Below are positions 54,879 to 63,820 of a DNA stretch of 64,000 nt, one piece after another; the stretch's first letter is position 1, and every line of letters begins with the position of its first letter. The DNA is from Eubacterium sp. Its GTDB lineage: Bacteria; Bacillota; Clostridia; Lachnospirales; Lachnospiraceae. The notes under the pieces were generated by a model. It was given only the letters and a program-made list of their open reading frames with translations, had not been told where the DNA came from and made no database searches. The position numbers were made by a program, and so were the translations under genes. Where the stretch lies: positions 1 through 64,000 of the forward strand of contig JAFUVQ010000060.1 in assembly GCA_017477505.1 (NCBI GenBank). Direction: 5' to 3'.

Positions 54879-54914
54879 GCGTGCCTGTCTTGAACGTATG
54901 CCAAGCAGGCACGC
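54879..54914 (-). terminator. Intercistronic stem-loop between binding protein and permease genes
   Basis: GCGTGCCTG (54879-54887) and its complement (54906-54914) form a nine-base stem with an 18-base loop, followed on the minus strand by TTTAATTAACTTT. Such stems commonly allow partial termination or protect the upstream mRNA so that binding protein is made in excess. Confidence 0.65.
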
Positions 54915-54974
54915 CATAATTGTTAATTCTGTCCCGGCAAAACCGGTTCAAAATCTAATAGCTTAGAATGAATC

Positions 54975-56420
54975 TTAGTACTCAAGCTCTGGATACTTCT
55001 CTGTAACTGACTTGTAGAATGCTTCAAGAGCTTCATCATATGTCTTGTAGTTGCCTTCGAAGTAATCCTTCATAGCAGCCTGGAATGACTCGTTACATCC
55101 CTGATCATATTCACAGATGTTAGACTTGTCAATCTTGTCAGCGCCTGCGCAGAACATAGGAAGTGCATTCTGTCCACCAAGTACAGCATCGCTGTATGAT
55201 GTATCAGCTGCCATAGCTTCCATAGCTGGCTTATTGTTAACGAAATCGTTATCAGCTGTAACGATGCCCTTCATGATTTCTGTATCAGTTGTGAGCTTTC
55301 TGATGATATCAGCAACAAGTGCTGGGTTATCTGTTCCGTTAGCTGCTGCGATCCATGTACCACCCCATGAGAATCCCTGAGGTCCTTCTGTAGCGCCCCA
55401 TCCGCCTGCATGAGCGATTGAAGCTTCATCATCTGCTGCCATACAGAAGTCGATGAGCCAAGCTGGTCCAAAGTAGCAGAATACCTTTCCATCTGGGTAG
55501 AAGCCCTTGCTCCACTCTTCGCCCCAAAGGTCGCCTGTACCTGTATACTTAGCATCTACCTGCTCCTTAGACATATCAACCCACTTCTTGATGCTGTCGT
55601 CGATAACGATCTTGCCATCAACAACCCAAGGTGATGATACGTTGTCAGAGAATACACGGAATGTGTCATTAGCTGTAGCTGTCATCTTGTAGCCCTTGTC
55701 AGCCATAGTCTTAGCTGTCTCATTGTATGTATCCCAATCCTTAACTGCTTCCTGAACTGTTGCAGGATCATCTGAACCAAGAACTTCCTTAGCTGCTTCT
55801 CTGTTGTAGATGAGAACGCCAGGACATCCCTGCCATGAAACACCCTTGAGGTTACCGTTAGCATCTGTAACGATATCCTTTGTGTACTGATACTGATCAG
55901 CAAGCTCTGAATCAGCGATACCAAGGTCTGCTATAGGCATTGTAAAATCTGTGTTGACATACTTAAGAGCGTAGTCAGCCTCGATAAGGAAGAGGTCGAT
56001 CTTGCTGTCATCAGCTGCATCTGCATTTCCTGGAAGATCTGCATCAAGCTTGTTCTGGTAAGCATTGTCATCTGAAGGAGTTACTGTGAACTTAACTTCG
56101 ATATCACCGATCTTACCACCAGCTGTTGCATCATCTGGATCGTTAGCTACGAATCCTGGATAGTGATCGCGAAGTCTTCTAGCGAACTCATCATTCCAGC
56201 AATAAATGTTAAGAACCTTACCATCAGCTGAAAGGTCAGCCTCAGCAGGAGTAGACTCCTCTGTATCAGCCTCTGTATCAGCCTCTGTATCAGCTTCTGT
56301 ATCTGCAACTGTTGTTGCCTCTGTTTCAGCTACTGTTGTTGCCTCCTCACCACAAGCTACAAGTGAAAGACCCATAGCGATTGCAAGTGAAAGGGCAAGT
56401 GTTTTTTTGATCTTCTTCAC
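54975..56420 (-). CDS. Carbohydrate ABC transporter substrate-binding lipoprotein
   Basis: Extracellular solute-binding protein family 1 type, 481 residues. Signal peptide and lipobox at MKKIKKTLALSLAIAMGLSL then VAC (Cys23). A low-complexity linker rich in Thr/Glu/Asp (about residues 26-62) has ADTE repeats coded by 12-bp units. The mature protein starts KVLNIYCWNDEFARRL; WQGCPGVLIYNREAAKEVLG and FCYFGPAWLID are typical ligand-lobe sequences. Anchored outside the membrane as the receptor for the two permeases. The start is GTG, with GGAGG eight bases upstream. Confidence 0.92.
   Translation of the reverse strand: MKKIKKTLALSLAIAMGLSLVACGEEATTVAETEATTVADTEADTEADTEADTEESTPAEADLSADGKVLNIYCWNDEFARRLRDHYPGFVANDPDDATAGGKIGDIEVKFTVTPSDDNAYQNKLDADLPGNADAADDSKIDLFLIEADYALKYVNTDFTMPIADLGIADSELADQYQYTKDIVTDANGNLKGVSWQGCPGVLIYNREAAKEVLGSDDPATVQEAVKDWDTYNETAKTMADKGYKMTATANDTFRVFSDNVSSPWVVDGKIVIDDSIKKWVDMSKEQVDAKYTGTGDLWGEEWSKGFYPDGKVFCYFGPAWLIDFCMAADDEASIAHAGGWGATEGPQGFSWGGTWIAAANGTDNPALVADIIRKLTTDTEIMKGIVTADNDFVNNKPAMEAMAADTSYSDAVLGGQNALPMFCAGADKIDKSNICEYDQGCNESFQAAMKDYFEGNYKTYDEALEAFYKSVTEKYPELEY
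56259..56306. repeat. Four 12-bp tandem repeats in the binding-protein linker
   Basis: Units at 56259-56270, 56271-56282 and 56283-56294 are identical (CTCTGTATCAGC); 56295-56306 differs at two positions. They encode ADTE units in the linker after the lipidated Cys. Copy number can vary without frameshift. Confidence 0.9.
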
Positions 56421-56859
56421 AAAAAAAACCTCCTTTTAAAAAAAGTTTAAAGTTGTATTCCCTTGTTTCAAACCTCCAAGCTTGCTGTACGTTCAGCTAC
56501 ACATAAAAGCACGATGCTTCATATTCGCCCGACCCATATAGTTCGTTCGTCGGCTTGCCCAAGAAAACTGTCTGAACCTGAAAAAATATATAATAACAGT
56601 CGATGACTGCTGGTTCCTTATATAGTAAAATTACACAAGTGAGCCACTCTTCTCAAGTAGACTAGCGTTATTATAGGGCAACATAACCAAAAAGGCAAGC
56701 ATTATTTTGCCTTTTTTTAATTTATTTGTGTATTTTTACTAATTGTGCATTTTTACCAATACTTTTCTACAATATGTAGTGAATACCCGTCCGGATCCAA
56801 TCACGTTTTTTTCATATAAATGAAAACACCGGTCCGTTTTTTTCCTCAAACCGGGAGTA
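56421..56859 (-). other. Long leader of the ABC importer and terminator of the ABC-F gene
   Basis: This 439-bp gap has no gene. Next to the ABC-F gene is a terminator (separate entry). The remaining 260 bp upstream of the binding-protein start look like a structured leader. Reading the minus strand, there is a CAGTC/GACTG hairpin (about 56603-56615), a CCGAC/GTCGG pair flanking about 56535-56565, and an AAGCA/TGCTT stem (about 56508-56520). Promoter elements are uncertain: TTGAGA and TAATTT with a 17-bp spacer occur around 56630-56660. No match to a riboswitch class I know. Confidence 0.45.
56685..56720. terminator. Bidirectional hairpin terminator downstream of the ABC-F gene
   Basis: AAAAAGGCAA (56689-56698) and TTGCCTTTTT (56707-56716) form a 10-bp stem with an eight-base loop. 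T runs occur on both strands. It probably ends the amylase-to-ABC-F transcript. Confidence 0.8.
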
Positions 56860-58527
56860 TTACTCTCCGGTTTCTGCATCTTCCTCTGCTGCGGCATCAT
56901 CTTCTATGGCTCTGTCCATATTCATGATCTGTCTCTTACGTGCCAGCTCATCAGATTCAAGATACTCATCATAGCTTGTCTGCTTGTCTATAAGTCCTGT
57001 AGCTGTAAGCTCCATTATACGGTTTGCAGTTGTCTGTATGAACTGATGATCCTGGCATGAGAAAAGAACTACGCCCGGGAACTTGATCAGCGCATTATTC
57101 AGAGCTGTTATGGATTCCATATCCAGGTGGTTTGTAGGTTCGTCAAGTATAAGGCAGTTTGTACCCATGATCATAATCTTACTGAAAAGGCATCTAACCT
57201 TCTCACCACCGGAAAGTACCTTAACCTTCTTTACACCTGCATCGCCCGGGAAGAGCATCCTTCCAAGGAAGCCTCTTACATAGGTTGCATCTTTTTCATC
57301 GGAGAACTGGGTTAACCAATCTACCATTATAAGATCATTATCAAACTCTTTTGTATTATCTTTAGGGAAGTAGCCTTGAGATGTGGTAACGCCCCACTTG
57401 TAGCTGCCCTCATCCGGTTCATCCTCACCTGCAAGTATCTTAAAGAGAGCCGTCGTAGCCAGTGTATTCGGTCCGACAAATGCTATCTTGTCTTCTCTTC
57501 CTACTGTAAATGATATATTATCGAGGAGTTTCTCACCATTAACCGTCTTAGAGAGATTCTGAACTGTCAGAACTTCATTTCCTATCTCTCTCTTAGGTCT
57601 GAAATCGATATAAGGATATTTTCTGCTGGAAGGCTTGATCTCATCAAGCTCAATCTTCTCAAGAGCTTTCTTACGTGAAGTAGCCTGCTTTGATTTGGAA
57701 GCATTTGCAGAGAATCTGGCGATAAACTCTTTCAGTTCCTTGATTTTCTCTTCCTTCTTCTTGTTGGCTTCCTTCATCTGACGGATCATGAGCTGGCTGG
57801 ACTCGTACCAGAAATCATAATTACCTGCATATACCTGAATCTTGCCATAATCAAGGTCTGCTATCTGTGTACATACTTTATTCAGGAAATAACGGTCATG
57901 ACTGACTACAATAACCGTATTCTCAAAATTAATGAGGAATTCCTCAAGCCATGCTATAGCATCGAGATCAAGGTGGTTTGTAGGCTCATCAAGCAGAAGC
58001 ACATCAGGATTTCCGAAAAGAGCCTGAGCCAGAAGAACCTTGACCTTCATATTGCCGTCAAGTTCTGACATCATCATATAATGATACTCTGTTTCGATTC
58101 CGAGGCCGTTAAGGAGAGTCTCTGCGTCAGCTTCCGCATTCCATCCATCCATCTCGGCGAATTCCGCCTCAAGTTCCGACGCCCTTATGCCATCTTCATC
58201 AGAGAAATCCTCCTTGGCATATATAGCATCCTTCTCCTGCCTTACATCATAGAGATGCTTATTACCCATGATAACGGTATCAAGTACAGAATAACCGTCA
58301 AACTGGAAATGATCCTGCTTGAGAACAGAGAGTCTCTCTCCCGGATCCATGGTCACATCTCCGCCCGTAGGCTCAAGCTCGCCTGAAAGTATTTTCAGAA
58401 ATGTTGATTTTCCGGCTCCGTTTGCACCTATAAGACCGTAACAGTTTCCCGGTGTGAACTTGATATTTACTTCCTCGAAAAGAGCCTTCTTTCCGAATCT
58501 GAGTGATACATTGTTTGCACTAATCAT
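56860..58527 (-). CDS. ABC-F family ATPase (YbiT-like) with degenerate second site
   Basis: Soluble twin-ABC protein that likely acts on ribosomes, 555 residues. Domain 1 has an intact Walker A GANGAGKST (34-42), Walker B LLLDEP (177-182) and switch SHDRYF (209-214), but its signature is SELDGN (154-159). The linker (about 245-300) is charged, with RFSANASKSKQATSR as in YbiT. Domain 2 has Walker A GPNTLATT (352-359) without Lys, signature LSGGE (438-442), Walker B LILDEP (459-464) and switch CQDHQF (491-496) without His. In a head-to-tail ABC pair this leaves one complete site and one degenerate site. The acidic tail DDAAAEEDAETGE follows. AAAGG precedes the ATG. Confidence 0.92.
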   Translation of the reverse strand: MISANNVSLRFGKKALFEEVNIKFTPGNCYGLIGANGAGKSTFLKILSGELEPTGGDVTMDPGERLSVLKQDHFQFDGYSVLDTVIMGNKHLYDVRQEKDAIYAKEDFSDEDGIRASELEAEFAEMDGWNAEADAETLLNGLGIETEYHYMMMSELDGNMKVKVLLAQALFGNPDVLLLDEPTNHLDLDAIAWLEEFLINFENTVIVVSHDRYFLNKVCTQIADLDYGKIQVYAGNYDFWYESSQLMIRQMKEANKKKEEKIKELKEFIARFSANASKSKQATSRKKALEKIELDEIKPSSRKYPYIDFRPKREIGNEVLTVQNLSKTVNGEKLLDNISFTVGREDKIAFVGPNTLATTALFKILAGEDEPDEGSYKWGVTTSQGYFPKDNTKEFDNDLIMVDWLTQFSDEKDATYVRGFLGRMLFPGDAGVKKVKVLSGGEKVRCLFSKIMIMGTNCLILDEPTNHLDMESITALNNALIKFPGVVLFSCQDHQFIQTTANRIMELTATGLIDKQTSYDEYLESDELARKRQIMNMDRAIEDDAAAEEDAETGE

Positions 58528-58544
58528 ATTGTAAAACCTTTCTT

Positions 58545-59240
58545 TTAGTTGTTTCTCTTTCTGTCTCCAAGGCGCATCTTGTCTTTCTGAGCCTTTTTGT
58601 CTTTCTTATCCTTTACGGATTTCTTTTCTTTTTCATTCATTTCTTCAGGATCCGGCATCTCATCAATGAGCTTTTCTATCAGTCTCTTCTTACTGTATAT
58701 ATCATATCCCAAAAGATATATCAGCGCCATTCTGTGAAGATAAGCATCCTCTTCCATGGGAAAAAGCTTTTCCGTCAACTCCTCGGCCCTCGCCGTACTG
58801 GATTCTATATTGAAATATTCTGCTTTTTCAAGCTCGTATATAGATTCATAAATATCCGACATGGATTTCTCTTCAGTACTGTCCTCACTCTTATTGAAGA
58901 ATCTCTCCGTCATGGGATAGAGCAGTTTCTGAATGTCCGTGATGGATATTACATTTTTCAGATAATAAATGTATATAAGAATGATTATATGTTCCTTGCC
59001 ATACCTCTTCTTCTCCGGTGGAGGAAGAATCTTATTCTTGGTATAGTTATTGATCATGGTCTTGGTGAGTGTCTTGTCCTCCTCACCTCTCTTATTATGA
59101 TAGAGATGGGCATCCATGAAATTGGTAACCTGATCCATATAGAGTTCTATATCGGGAATATCCTTCGGAACTATGTAATCCAGCCGTATCCATTCTCTTA
59201 TTTCTTTTTTAATCTGCTGAAAATCTCTGTCTTTATTCAT
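58545..59240 (-). CDS. DUF1836 domain protein
   Basis: A 231-residue Firmicute protein of the DUF1836 family. Seen: YIVPKDIPDIELYMDQVTNF, TKTMINNYTKNKILPPPEKKRYGKEHI resembling a MerR-like helix-turn-helix DNA-contact region, then a helical body. It ends in a Lys-rich tail (KKDKKAQKDKMRLGDRKRN). A DNA-binding regulatory role is suggested by the HTH-like part but not shown. It overlaps the CNNM gene by eight bases and precedes the ABC-F gene by 17 bp, so it is in their transcript. Confidence 0.85.
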   Translation of the reverse strand: MNKDRDFQQIKKEIREWIRLDYIVPKDIPDIELYMDQVTNFMDAHLYHNKRGEEDKTLTKTMINNYTKNKILPPPEKKRYGKEHIIILIYIYYLKNVISITDIQKLLYPMTERFFNKSEDSTEEKSMSDIYESIYELEKAEYFNIESSTARAEELTEKLFPMEEDAYLHRMALIYLLGYDIYSKKRLIEKLIDEMPDPEEMNEKEKKSVKDKKDKKAQKDKMRLGDRKRNN

Positions 59241-60540
59241 CTGATTCCTTTTCCGACTGAGCTTCGCTTTCGTCGCCTTCGTTTCGGATTATCTCAATCT
59301 TAACTCTGTCAACCCTGTTATGTGATGCGGACAGAACCTTGAGGTTTACCGCCCCGTCAGAAGCTTCATCGCCCTCATCCGGCAGCCTGTCGAGAAGCTC
59401 TATTATATAACCGCCAAGTGTATCATAGTTATCCGAACTGATAGTTGTACCTATGGCATCATTCAGATCGTCCAGACGTATGGAGCCTTCCACGTCATAT
59501 GTATCATCATCAAGTTTTCTTATAATCTCATTCTCGCTCTCGTCGTATTCATCTCTTATCTCGCCGACGATTTCCTCTATAAGGTCTTCCATAGTGATAA
59601 GTCCGGAGGTTATTCCATACTCATCCAGAACTATGCATATTGAGGTCCCGGACCTCTTCATATCAGCGAATATCCCGGAAGTTTTCTGATATTCATATAC
59701 AAATACCGGTTTTCTGAGCAGTTTTGATATATCCGGTTTTTTCCCCTCATTTTTTTCGAGGCACAGGAAAATGTCCTTAACATGAAGAATACCGATTATA
59801 TGATCCCTGCTCTTCCTGTAAACCGGAATACGTGTATAGCCTTCCTCTTTTATGACTGAAAAAATATCGTCATATGAATCCTCAACATCAACTGATACCA
59901 TATCAGCTCTCGGAATCATAACATCCTTGGCTATAGCGTCGCCGAAATCAACCACATTTGTGATCATCTTCTTCTCGGATTGTTCGATTACCCCGGCTTC
60001 CTCACTGCTGCTGACTATTACCCTGAGTTCCTTCTCGGTTATCTTATCGTTATCCTTGTCCGGATCAAGTCCGAGTATCCTGAATATACCTCTGCAGATA
60101 ACATTAAGAATCCATATGATCGGTGTAAAAATGATCATAAGAAATGAGATAGGATAGGCATAAGCCATCGAAAGCCCCAGTGAATGAGCATTCGCTATAG
60201 TCTTAGGCGTGATCTCTCCGAAAATAAGTATCAGAAATGTAAGTACGCCCGTCACGATTCCTACCGCTTTACTTCCGAAAAGCTCTGTAAACAGAGTAGT
60301 TGACAGAGCTGATGCGGATAAATTAACTATATTATTGCCTACAAGGATGGTAGAAAGAAGCTTGGCTGAGTTTTCTCTCATCTTCAGAACCTTTGCCGCT
60401 TTCTTCTTTCCTTCTTCGGCCAATGCTTTAAGTTTATTTGTATTTACTGTGGTAAGGGCCGTCTCTGCAGATGAGAAAAAGCCCGAAAGTACGATCAGTA
60501 CCACCAGGACGATCAGCCTGATAATGGCGTCAGGGTCCAT
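59233..60540 (-). CDS. CNNM/CorC (HlyC) family membrane protein with CBS domains
   Basis: A 435-residue membrane protein of the UPF0053/CorC group, linked in other bacteria to Mg2+ or Co2+ efflux or transport. The N-terminal DUF21 (CNNM) domain has VLSGFFSSAETALTTVNTNKLKALAEEG and four membrane segments. A CBS pair follows (IPRADMVSVDVEDSYDD, TRIPVYRKSRDHIIGILHVKD), then a CorC_HlyC domain with GGYIIELLDRLPDEGD. GGAGG precedes the ATG. The older label hemolysin is not supported. It lies nine bases after yerC. Confidence 0.92.
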   Translation of the reverse strand: MDPDAIIRLIVLVVLIVLSGFFSSAETALTTVNTNKLKALAEEGKKKAAKVLKMRENSAKLLSTILVGNNIVNLSASALSTTLFTELFGSKAVGIVTGVLTFLILIFGEITPKTIANAHSLGLSMAYAYPISFLMIIFTPIIWILNVICRGIFRILGLDPDKDNDKITEKELRVIVSSSEEAGVIEQSEKKMITNVVDFGDAIAKDVMIPRADMVSVDVEDSYDDIFSVIKEEGYTRIPVYRKSRDHIIGILHVKDIFLCLEKNEGKKPDISKLLRKPVFVYEYQKTSGIFADMKRSGTSICIVLDEYGITSGLITMEDLIEEIVGEIRDEYDESENEIIRKLDDDTYDVEGSIRLDDLNDAIGTTISSDNYDTLGGYIIELLDRLPDEGDEASDGAVNLKVLSASHNRVDRVKIEIIRNEGDESEAQSEKESDE

Positions 60541-60549
60541 AAATCCTCC

Positions 60550-60846
60550 TTAATTACTGTTATTCAACCTTTCAAAAACAAAATCATAGCTTCCGTTGCC
60601 GGAATTGATAGAACGGTTCACTCTGCTGATAGTCGCAGTCGATGCCCCGGTCTCTTCCGCTATTTCATTATATGTTTTTTCAGCATACAGCATTTCTGCC
60701 ACTTCCAGACGCTGAGCTATGGCAAGCACCTCATTTGTTGTACATATATCCTCAAAGAACTCGTAGTATTCTTCCTTGTTTCTGAGAGACATAATGGCAT
60801 CAAACAGCCTGTCTACAGCCTCCACTTTAATACCTTTCTTCCTCAA
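60550..60846 (-). CDS. yerC: YerC/YecD-type TrpR family DNA-binding protein
   Basis: A 98-residue TrpR-like helix-turn-helix protein of the Firmicute YerC group. The motif LAIAQRLEVAEMLYAEKTYNEIAEETGASTATISRVNRSI spans the HTH (here named, about residues 40-80, with the recognition part TGASTATISRVNR). Its targets are unknown. The start is TTG, overlapping the amylase stop as TTGA with GGGGG upstream, so it is translationally coupled to the amylase. Confidence 0.9.
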   Translation of the reverse strand: MRKKGIKVEAVDRLFDAIMSLRNKEEYYEFFEDICTTNEVLAIAQRLEVAEMLYAEKTYNEIAEETGASTATISRVNRSINSGNGSYDFVFERLNNSN

Positions 60847-62315
60847 TTCTTTGCCCCCGCCTTAGTCTCCTTCTTAACCCATACAGATACGGAATCTCTG
60901 TTTACATAGAAATCGCCGCAGCCGTATTCGTCAATCTTTATGTCATACTTTGCGTTACCCATAATATCTCTCATGTGCATTCCGGCGAACTGTCTTCCGA
61001 TATACATTCTCTTGGTTCCGCCGGTTCCATCAGACATGACTACTGCCAGTCCGGAATTCTTATGTTCAGCGTCTCCTTCTCTGGTCCATCCGATACAGTT
61101 CGGATCGTCGAAGTAATCATGCTGTTCACCGTATGCTTTCTGCTTACGAACCTTCATAAGCTTATCAAGCATTGTCTTCTTTGCCTTGATCTTATCATGC
61201 GGTATTCCCTTATAATCCCCATAGAATACGCAAGGATAGCCTTCCCGTCTGAGAAGGATTATGGCATAAGCCATAGGCTTGAACCAGTCTTCTACCCAGC
61301 TTTCAAGCATCTGGCCCGGCTGAGTATCGTGATTATCTACAAATGTAACTGCTTTGACCGGGCTTACATTTATAAGTGCCCCGTCAAGAATATGTCTTAA
61401 GTCATAACTGCCGTGAGCCTTTGAGCAGTTATGGAAATTGAAATGAAGCGGTACATCAAAAAGTGATGCCTCCTGCTTTATCTCATCCAGATAATGAAGA
61501 AGCTCCAGTGTATCCCAGTGCCAGTACTCACCCACCGCAAAAAGTTCCTTGCCTGTAAGCTCTCTTACCTTGAAAAGGAAATCTCTGTAGAAATGAGCAG
61601 GAATGTGCTTGACCGCATCCAGACGCATACCGTCGATTCCCGTTTCGGCTATATACCAAACAGCCCATTTTACAAGTTCTTCGTATACTTCCTGATTACT
61701 CATATCAAGGTCAGCGCCCATAAGATAATCATAATTTCCGTTTTCGGAGGTTTCCACGTCTTTGGCCCATTCCTTGCCACTGAACATATAAAGAGACTTC
61801 TTTAATCTGTCCTGATCCCAGTCAATTCCGTTGAAATGATGCCAGTTCCATTTAAAATCGGAATACTTGTTCTTTCTTCCCGGAAATGTAAATTTAGTCC
61901 ATGCTCCGATAGTCTTGCTGTCACCGATCATCTGGCATCTGTCTTCAGCATTAAACTCGGCAGCTGTAACTTCTTCAACCTCATCGGCTCCTATCATATG
62001 ATTAAGGACGATATCGGCATATACCTGCATATTCTGCTTATGAAAAGCATTTATGGCAGCAAGATATTCCTTCTTGGTTCCGTATTTTGTAGCAACGCTG
62101 CCCTTCTGGTTGAATTCACCCAGATCATAAAGGTCATATACTCCGTAGCCGGTGTCCTCCTTGCCTGCCGCACCTTTATATGCCGGCGGAAGCCATACAG
62201 ATGTTACGCCCAGCTTGGCTAATTTTTCAGCTTCTTCAGCTGCAGTCTTCCACAGCTTGTCTGCCGCAGTTAAATACCACTCAAAATACTGCATCATTAA
62301 TCCGTTATCTGACAT
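60843..62315 (-). CDS. Cytoplasmic alpha-amylase (GH13_5, AmyS/AmyA-like)
   Basis: A 490-residue GH13 enzyme without signal peptide. MMQYFEWYLTAADKLWK at the N-terminus is typical of subfamily 5 liquefying amylases and cytoplasmic E. coli AmyA. Conserved regions: VWLPPAYKG, YADIVLNHMIGAD (region I), GMRLDAVKHIPAHFYRDF (nucleophile Asp), LFAVGEYWHWD (acid Glu) and FVDNHDTQPGQ. Likely degrades internal glycogen or imported maltodextrin. Start ATG 62315, with GGAGG six bases upstream. It is the first gene of a run with yerC, the CNNM gene, DUF1836 and ABC-F. Confidence 0.92.
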   Translation of the reverse strand: MSDNGLMMQYFEWYLTAADKLWKTAAEEAEKLAKLGVTSVWLPPAYKGAAGKEDTGYGVYDLYDLGEFNQKGSVATKYGTKKEYLAAINAFHKQNMQVYADIVLNHMIGADEVEEVTAAEFNAEDRCQMIGDSKTIGAWTKFTFPGRKNKYSDFKWNWHHFNGIDWDQDRLKKSLYMFSGKEWAKDVETSENGNYDYLMGADLDMSNQEVYEELVKWAVWYIAETGIDGMRLDAVKHIPAHFYRDFLFKVRELTGKELFAVGEYWHWDTLELLHYLDEIKQEASLFDVPLHFNFHNCSKAHGSYDLRHILDGALINVSPVKAVTFVDNHDTQPGQMLESWVEDWFKPMAYAIILLRREGYPCVFYGDYKGIPHDKIKAKKTMLDKLMKVRKQKAYGEQHDYFDDPNCIGWTREGDAEHKNSGLAVVMSDGTGGTKRMYIGRQFAGMHMRDIMGNAKYDIKIDEYGCGDFYVNRDSVSVWVKKETKAGAKN

Positions 62316-62396
62316 ATCATTTCCTCCCATAATGTGACAGTTGATCATTTGCAGAAACCTATCCGATCAAGCATTTTCGCTACATGATCATTTTAA

Positions 62397-63602
62397 TTAC
62401 ATTGCTTCAAGTGTTGTACGTATTGCCTTAATAAAGTTCTCTGTATTAAGAACTGTTACATCCTTCATTGATGTGATAAGTGCAAGGTCCTTGGTCATCT
62501 GACCGCCTTCTATCGTATCTATGGTAGCCTTTTCAAGCTTATCTGCGAATTCAGAAAGTTCAGCGATTCCGTCGAGTTCGCCTCTCTTTCTGAGGGCACC
62601 GGTCCATGCGAAGATAGTTGCTACAGGATTGGTTGATGTCTCCTCACCCTTAAGATGCTTGTAATAATGTCTCTGAACAGTTCCGTGAGCTGCTTCATAC
62701 TCGTAGTAACCTTCAGGAGATACAAGTACTGATGTCATCATAGCCAGTGAACCGAAAGCTGATGAAAGCATATCACTCATAACATCGCCGTCGTAGTTCT
62801 TGCAGGCCCAGATGAAACCACCCTTGGACTTCATGACTCTTGCTACCGCATCATCAATGAGTGTATAGAAATACTCAATACCGAGTTCGTCAAACTTCTC
62901 TTTATATTCAGCATCGAATATCTCCTGGAAGATATCCTTAAATGTATGATCGTATTTCTTTGAAATTGTATCCTTTGAAGCAAACCAGAGAGTCTGCTTT
63001 GTATCTATAGCATAATTGAAGCAGCTTCTTGCAAAGCTTTCGATGGAACCTGTAAGGTTGTGCATACCCTGAACAATACCAGGACCGTCAAATTCATGTA
63101 CAAGAACACTATCTGTGCTTCCGTCTGCAGCTGTATATACAAGTTCAACCTTGCCCGGTCCCGGAATCTTCATCTCGCTTGCCTTATATACATCACCGTA
63201 AGCGTGTCTGGCTATAGTTATAGGCTTCTCCCAATTCCTTACACAAGGTTCTATTCCCTTTACTATAATAGGTGTCCTGAAAACAGTACCGTCGAGAATT
63301 GCTCTTATGGTTCCGTTCGGACTTTTCCACATTTCCTTAAGATTATATTCTTCTACTCTTGCAGCATTCGGAGTAATAGTTGCACATTTTACAGCAACGC
63401 CGTATTTCTTTGTTGCATAAGCAGAGTCAAATGTAACCTTGTCATCTGTCTCATTTCTATGCTCAAGTCCGAGATCATAATACTCAGTCTTAAGTTCAAT
63501 AAAAGGTGAAAGAAGTTCATCTTTGATAAGCTTCCAGAGAATTCTGGTCATCTCATCTCCATCCATCTCAACAAGCGGTGTAGTCATAACAATCTTTTCC
63601 AT
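62397..63602 (-). CDS. icd: NADP-dependent isocitrate dehydrogenase (homodimeric, IDH2-like)
   Basis: Oxidative decarboxylation of isocitrate to 2-oxoglutarate. The N-terminus [21 protein letters not shown] and the length of about 400 residues match the IDH type shared with eukaryotic cytosolic enzymes. Motifs: [36 protein letters not shown] (isocitrate binding), [29 protein letters not shown] (metal-binding Asp residues) and [17 protein letters not shown] 63602 has GGAGG six bases upstream; an adjacent ATG at 63605 is also possible. In an anaerobe it feeds glutamate synthesis. Confidence 0.94.
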   Translation of the reverse strand: MEKIVMTTPLVEMDGDEMTRILWKLIKDELLSPFIELKTEYYDLGLEHRNETDDKVTFDSAYATKKYGVAVKCATITPNAARVEEYNLKEMWKSPNGTIRAILDGTVFRTPIIVKGIEPCVRNWEKPITIARHAYGDVYKASEMKIPGPGKVELVYTAADGSTDSVLVHEFDGPGIVQGMHNLTGSIESFARSCFNYAIDTKQTLWFASKDTISKKYDHTFKDIFQEIFDAEYKEKFDELGIEYFYTLIDDAVARVMKSKGGFIWACKNYDGDVMSDMLSSAFGSLAMMTSVLVSPEGYYEYEAAHGTVQRHYYKHLKGEETSTNPVATIFAWTGALRKRGELDGIAELSEFADKLEKATIDTIEGGQMTKDLALITSMKDVTVLNTENFIKAIRTTLEAM

Positions 63603-63820
63603 CATGTGCCTCCGAAAAACAAAATTCTTGATTATTTTATATACCTTGTGATACCCTTTACACGAACTTCTCTGTATGATATTCTCTTTTGCATATGTTC
63701 CTGTACGGCATATACAAAAAAAGGAACTCCTGGTAAGTTCATAAAACGCTATCCCCATAAGAATACCATAATTGGTTTAAAGATTCAACGTACTAAAGTA
63801 ATAAAAAGGACTTATAAAAA

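Noticed and set aside
59233-60540. Hemolysin annotation for the CNNM protein
   Set aside because: Historical name of the family; the DUF21, CBS and CorC domains point to metal transport-related function, and nothing shows haemolysis.
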